Assembly (NCBI GenBank): GCA_037957365.1
Contig: JARHVA010002427.1
Location: forward strand, 62,001 to 126,000
DNA: 64,000 nt
Direction: 5' to 3'
DNA from: Torreya grandis
Taxonomy: Eukaryota; Streptophyta; Pinopsida; Cupressales; Taxaceae
Shown here: positions 60,723 to 64,000 of the stretch, piece by piece
How the letters are laid out: every line of letters starts with the position of its first letter
Numbering within the stretch: position 1 is the first letter of the stretch
The notes under the pieces: generated by a model
Told to the model about the DNA's origin: nothing
The model's input: the letters and a program-made list of their open reading frames with translations, nothing else
Database searches by the model: none
Translations under genes and position numbers: made by a program

Positions 60723-60736
60723 GGGATTTGGTACCA
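60723..60736 (-). other. Element C primer binding site
   Basis: On the minus strand tggtaccaaatccc directly follows the 5' LTR. It is a mutated form of the Met-type primer site tggtatcagagccc. This ties the LTR at 60737-61028 to the copia genes at 9870-13850, more than 45 kb away. Confidence 0.8.
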
Positions 60737-61028
60737 TGTTTGGAATCGTAAAGGCATTCCAACCCAAGATTCTAAAGTGTTATAAATAAAACACCACACA
60801 AGGAAGATATATATATGATATGCAACAACAAGGAAAATCATATATTATTTATAATGAAGCATACTAGTAAAAGGAAAGCACTTGCATATATAGGCAAGGA
60901 AAAATACTAACTAGATAAACTGACCAATGTAGGATAAATCCTCACATATGACATACTCACTACAAGACAAAATAGCTAGTTAAACATTAAAAATTATGAG
61001 AAATACACAAGAAATACATACTCTAATA
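60737..61028 (-). repeat. Element C 5' LTR
   Basis: Aligns with 2396-2700: shared blocks include aaggcattc, caacccaag / gacccaag, gaaaatcat, cttgcatatataggcaagg and gataaatcctcacata. Ends tactctaata where the other copy has tactctaaca. TATA-like element at about 60885-60892. Confidence 0.88.
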
Positions 61029-61679
61029 TAAGAGACGCTTGTAGCATTAGACATCTAAAGCCAAATCCACCATTTGTAAGTATAAATTTATTTTTTTCAT
61101 CAAAAAACATGTTTGGTCTTCTACAAATAGCTCTATAACTATACAAAAACATGATAAAAAAATATTTTATGAGATTTATTTTTATCTTTCTAAATAGTTT
61201 TGAACTTTTGAATTTCATTTGGAAATTTAAAAGTTGTCATAGTTTTACTAACTGCTACTAAAAAAACAATAGAGTACGAAGATTGTTGCTAAATATTTTT
61301 TTTAAATAGAAATAATATATTGTAGGCAAATTTATTGAGACTTCTTAATGCTTTTTGGTTTAATTCTAGTACTAATAACTGGTTTCAAGGTTATGTATGT
61401 TCATTTTTTACTTGAATGCATTTAATTTTTTGTGCAAACTCATTAAAATAGGCCATTAATGATGGGAACATGAATTTTGTAATAACTTTTGATTGGCTAC
61501 TCATATTTGATTGTCACTTTTGTCAAATGTGTATGGTTTTCTATGCCCATTCCATTGGTCCCATTTATTTTGTAATCACACTAGAATTTAAAGTGACAAA
61601 TTTGGGGGGTTCACCATTGATATTTTTGGGGATGTCCTTATCTTTATGAATATTTTTAATGTTATATAGATAAATTTAA
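61029..61679 (+). other. Element A interior, untranslated part
   Basis: Begins with the right-hand target repeat of element C (taaga). AT-rich, no frame of interest. The short minus-strand open piece at 60994-61218 straddles the C/A junction and is not a gene. Confidence 0.6.
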
Positions 61680-62620
61680 AAAACTATTTATTCTATAAGA
61701 ATGGGATAATGAATCATTCCCTAGATAATACTTTAATACCCTATCTCCTTGGACTCATTCCTAAGCCAAGTGACTATGAACATAAACATGTGTAGTTTAA
61801 TAATAATGACATGGTCTATGGACTACTAGGTCTCACTATTTTTGAGGATATCTTGTATTAGATTAATTTCACTAAGTGCCCTTTCACTTCTTAAACCTTC
61901 ATCTGGTATCTATAAGTAGACATTAATTCTTCATCTGAGGTTGATGCTTCCTCAGAGAACCATTCACACATTCATGATATTTAGCTTTCTCCTCCTTTAG
62001 ATACCCCATTAATGGTTGACAACTCTTGCATTCCAACATTAGCAACTTCATTCACTAGTGTTCACACAATGGACACACGTATACTTTTTGCTACTTTAGA
62101 GTTAAATATCATTTCATTGAGAGATTTTAGTTATTCTATGAAGTAGGATATTTTATAGGATGTGTAGTGTAGTCCCATGACATGCACTAATATTCCACCC
62201 TCCCTTGTTTCTCCTACAAGGTTTAGAGTTACTCCTTTGAGAGATTCCAATGATTATTTACATTAAGATTATATATGTCTTCTAGATTCACCTTATTGGG
62301 ACACTTTTCTACTAGAGTCTCACATTTTAGATTTAGATGACATCATTGAGGATGTCTATCTTATCTTTGATGACATATTTTTTGGAGTTGCATCTTCTCA
62401 TTTTGGATGTAATAAGGGTACTTATAAACCCTCCTGCTCTCTCTCCTTAATTTTATGCTTATTTATTTCCATATTTTATAGTTAGGTTTTTGATTCCTGA
62501 TTAGAGATTGGCACATTTGGGCATGAGCTTGGAAATATTTGAGTATTTTCTATAGATTTACAACTTGATTCCTAGCTACATTCCACTTAAGTGGAAATTC
62601 AATAGTTTAATAGCTTGGTG
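61680..62620 (+). pseudogene. Element A unknown reading frame (degenerate)
   Basis: One frame can be followed for about 300 codons with stops mostly TAG and TAA: GIMNHSLDNTLIPYLLGLIP, then KPSDYEHKHV, DMVYGLLGLTIFEDILY, SSEVDASSENHSHIHDI, FTSVHTMDTRILFATLELN, and further on DSPYWDTFLLESHILDLDDI, then FFGVASSHFGCNKGTYKPSC. It is rich in acidic residues and serine. I see no capsid, zinc knuckle, protease or RT motif. It is the only coding trace in element A. It could be a decayed gag too diverged to see, or a protein specific to the family. Confidence 0.5.
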
Positions 62621-62820
62621 TATCTTTCTTCTAAAAGGAAGAGGCATCATTTATTATAAAGGGGACCACTACATAATTTTCCATGTGAATTTCTACATTT
62701 ATCTTCTCTCTTCTTTGTGAAGGCACATATGGGCCCTATTTTATAGGATAAAGGGTGGTTATAGGTAGTTGTAGCTTTTAGTGGGGTTTTTATTCTTCAT
62801 TTCTTTTTTTTTTTTGTGGC

Positions 62821-62835
62821 GGGGGGGGGGGGGGG
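62821..62835 (+). repeat. Run of 15 guanines
   Basis: g15 preceded by tttttttttttgtggc. In element A about 125 bases before its polypurine tract. Slippage-prone, so the length may vary or be a sequencing or assembly uncertainty. Confidence 0.9.
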
Positions 62836-62949
62836 ATTTTTTCCTATGGGATTTATCCTTTTCTCTACTTTATGAGAGATTGATATGTAATTGGGTACTC
62901 ACTAGGCCTTGTTTCCAAACCCCATTTCTTCTACCCACTTAAGCTATAC

Positions 62950-62962
62950 TTAAGGGGGGTAT
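62950..62962 (+). other. Element A polypurine tract
   Basis: taaggggggtat immediately before the LTR start tggtgtatagg. It identifies the following repeat as a 3' LTR. Confidence 0.8.
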
Positions 62963-63353
62963 TGGTGTATAGGTTTTTTTTACACTTTTATTTATATTTC
63001 TTATGTGTGTGATTTTTTATGTACATTGGGGAAGTTTATCCCACATGTATGAGGATGTTATCTTGATTCCTTTTTCCACCTAGTTTTGGGAAGTTAGTCC
63101 CACATACATGGTGTAGTTGGGTTACACCTATTTTCCACCTATATATGTAACTATTAACCTAATCATTTGTAATTCAAAGTGAGTCATTCATATAGAGTAT
63201 TTGATATTTGATCTCAATCCTTTTATAATAATTCTCATGTATGTTCTCATTTACTTGTAGTTACATTATGGTGTGCACTTTTTGACTCGTGTGATCACTC
63301 AACTTATACATTCACCTGATCTGGAGATCCTAGCATCTACTCTAGTAGTTATA
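62963..63353 (+). repeat. Element A 3' LTR
   Basis: Pairs with 1712-2053. The right end is uncertain by perhaps 20 bases because the last third of the two copies has diverged; I placed it by the gatct-gg-atcct alignment. No primer site follows it. Confidence 0.7.
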
Positions 63354-64000
63354 CCAAGGTTTTAGCATGAGACATATATGATGTGCATATGATATGTAAA
63401 ATAGAACCTAAAATTACAAAATTAAATCATATTTTAGATTTAAAACACTTCTACAAGATTTAGCTCACTAGGTTGGACTATTATGGATTGTATTGAGCCA
63501 ATATACTATAATAGTCAGTTTTATTTTGGTATGGTTGAAGTGATTAAATCACTTAATGTTTCTAAATTTTTAGATTAGATTTTATTACATCATCTAATCT
63601 CACAAAATTTAAAGTGTGTTGACTTGGTTCACTCACACTCACCATGTTATAAGTATGATTGGGTTAAACAGTTGAACTAATCTCAATTTTTGAGTGGCAA
63701 CTCAAATTTTTCTCCAAGATTAGGGGTTTGTGTCCTCTAATATTTATATATTTATGTAATTTATATATTTATATTAGTCTTAATCTAAATTTTAATTATT
63801 CATAATGATACGTCTTTTCAAACCAAGTTGTCAAAAGGTAAGGTGGTTGGATAGATACATAGATGTACTCCTAAACCTTTTTATTTATATTTAAATCATT
63901 TTAATGCTTTAAATTTTAGATTATTTTCATTTATTATATATTGTAACATGATCTTTGTTGTAGGTTACTCACTAAAAAATCACTCAAGTTGGGCTTACAT
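63354..64000. other. Right flank, no gene recognised
   Basis: AT-rich sequence. No frame, repeat pair or RNA gene that I can support. Confidence 0.5.

Larger units (their letters stand above)
2396..61028 (-). mobile_element. Element C: Ty1/copia retrotransposon, minus strand, split by B and D
   Basis: Own parts: 2396-2834, 9819-15524 and 60698-61028, about 6.5 kb in all. On the minus strand the order is 5' LTR (60737-61028), primer site (60723-60736), leader, gag, protease, integrase, RT, RNase H, polypurine tract (2701-2711), 3' LTR (2396-2700). Integrase before RT is the Ty1/copia order. The flanking pentamers gaaga (2391-2395) and taaga (61029-61033) match at four of five positions, as expected of an old target duplication. 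B inserted between the RNase H end and the polypurine tract; D inserted about 25 bases after the primer site. Confidence 0.88.
1712..63353 (+). mobile_element. Element A: outer LTR retrotransposon shell without pol
   Basis: A split element whose two parts are 1712-2395 and 61029-63353; all else between is later insertion. The left part has an LTR followed directly by a Met-type primer site, so it is the 5' end. The right part ends in a purine tract followed by a similar LTR, so it is the 3' end. The interior without insertions is only about 2.3 kb. It contains one degenerate reading frame (61680-62620) that I cannot assign, and no protease, RT, RNase H or integrase motif. This suggests a non-autonomous element. 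The LTRs align well over their first 175 bases and more poorly after that. I could not find a convincing target duplication (flanks atttt and ccaag). Confidence 0.7.

Noticed and set aside
60737..61028. A solo LTR unrelated to the copia genes at 9870-13850
   Set aside because: It has a primer site on the proper side, pairs with 2396-2700 and has matching flanking pentamers (gaaga and taaga), so it is the 5' LTR of the split element C.
1..64000. Host genes, tRNA genes, microRNA precursors and CRISPR-like arrays
   Set aside because: I looked for splice-bounded conserved exons, tRNA boxes outside primer sites and regular spaced repeats, and found nothing I can support by reading alone.

Overview
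This 64 kb window looks like intergenic DNA of a large-genome seed plant. A gymnosperm is my best guess, from the depth of nesting and the age of the copies; this is inference, not read from a marker gene. It is strongly AT-rich, poor in CpG, and I find no host protein-coding gene, tRNA, rRNA or CRISPR array. Almost everything between 1712 and 63353 can be explained as seven LTR retrotransposons inserted into one another. All are dead: their reading frames are broken by stops, most of which sit where the protein family has glutamine (CAG to TAG), and by small indels.

Layout, from outside in. Element A (+) is the outer shell, 1712-2395 plus 61029-63353: LTRs, a Met-type primer site, a short interior with one unrecognised reading frame, and no pol. 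Inside A lies element C, a Ty1/copia element on the minus strand (2396-2834, 9819-15524, 60698-61028). Element B, a minus-strand Ty3/gypsy chromovirus (2835-9818), sits in the 3' untranslated part of C. Element D, a plus-strand Ty3/gypsy element, sits in the 5' leader of C, just after its primer site. D occupies 15525-60697 but is itself split by three plus-strand insertions: E (17939-36425, in gag just before the zinc knuckle), F (38788-44186, copia, in the protease-RT interval) and G (45180-53006, in reverse transcriptase). Host reading frames can be followed across the E and G insertions, and F has a perfect 5 bp target duplication (agaag). The flanks 1-1711 and 63354-64000 hold no gene I recognise.

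The most unusual element is E. Its two long terminal repeats are each about 6.1 kb and each carries a large degenerate reading frame (about 1,100 codons: globular N-terminus, proline-rich linker, coiled-coil C-terminus), downstream of a TATA box at a matching position in each LTR, so probably in U5. E also has an RNase H domain with its four catalytic acidic positions readable in one frame, placed between protease and reverse transcriptase, in addition to a degenerate RNase H after reverse transcriptase. D carries a different large unknown reading frame (about 1,200 codons) downstream of integrase, preceded by its own TATA-like box. G has gag and protease but no RT, RNase H or integrase, and A has no recognisable gag or pol, so both were probably mobilised in trans.

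Coordinates of LTR ends come from aligning the two copies by eye and are good to a few bases; domain limits are good to a few tens of bases.
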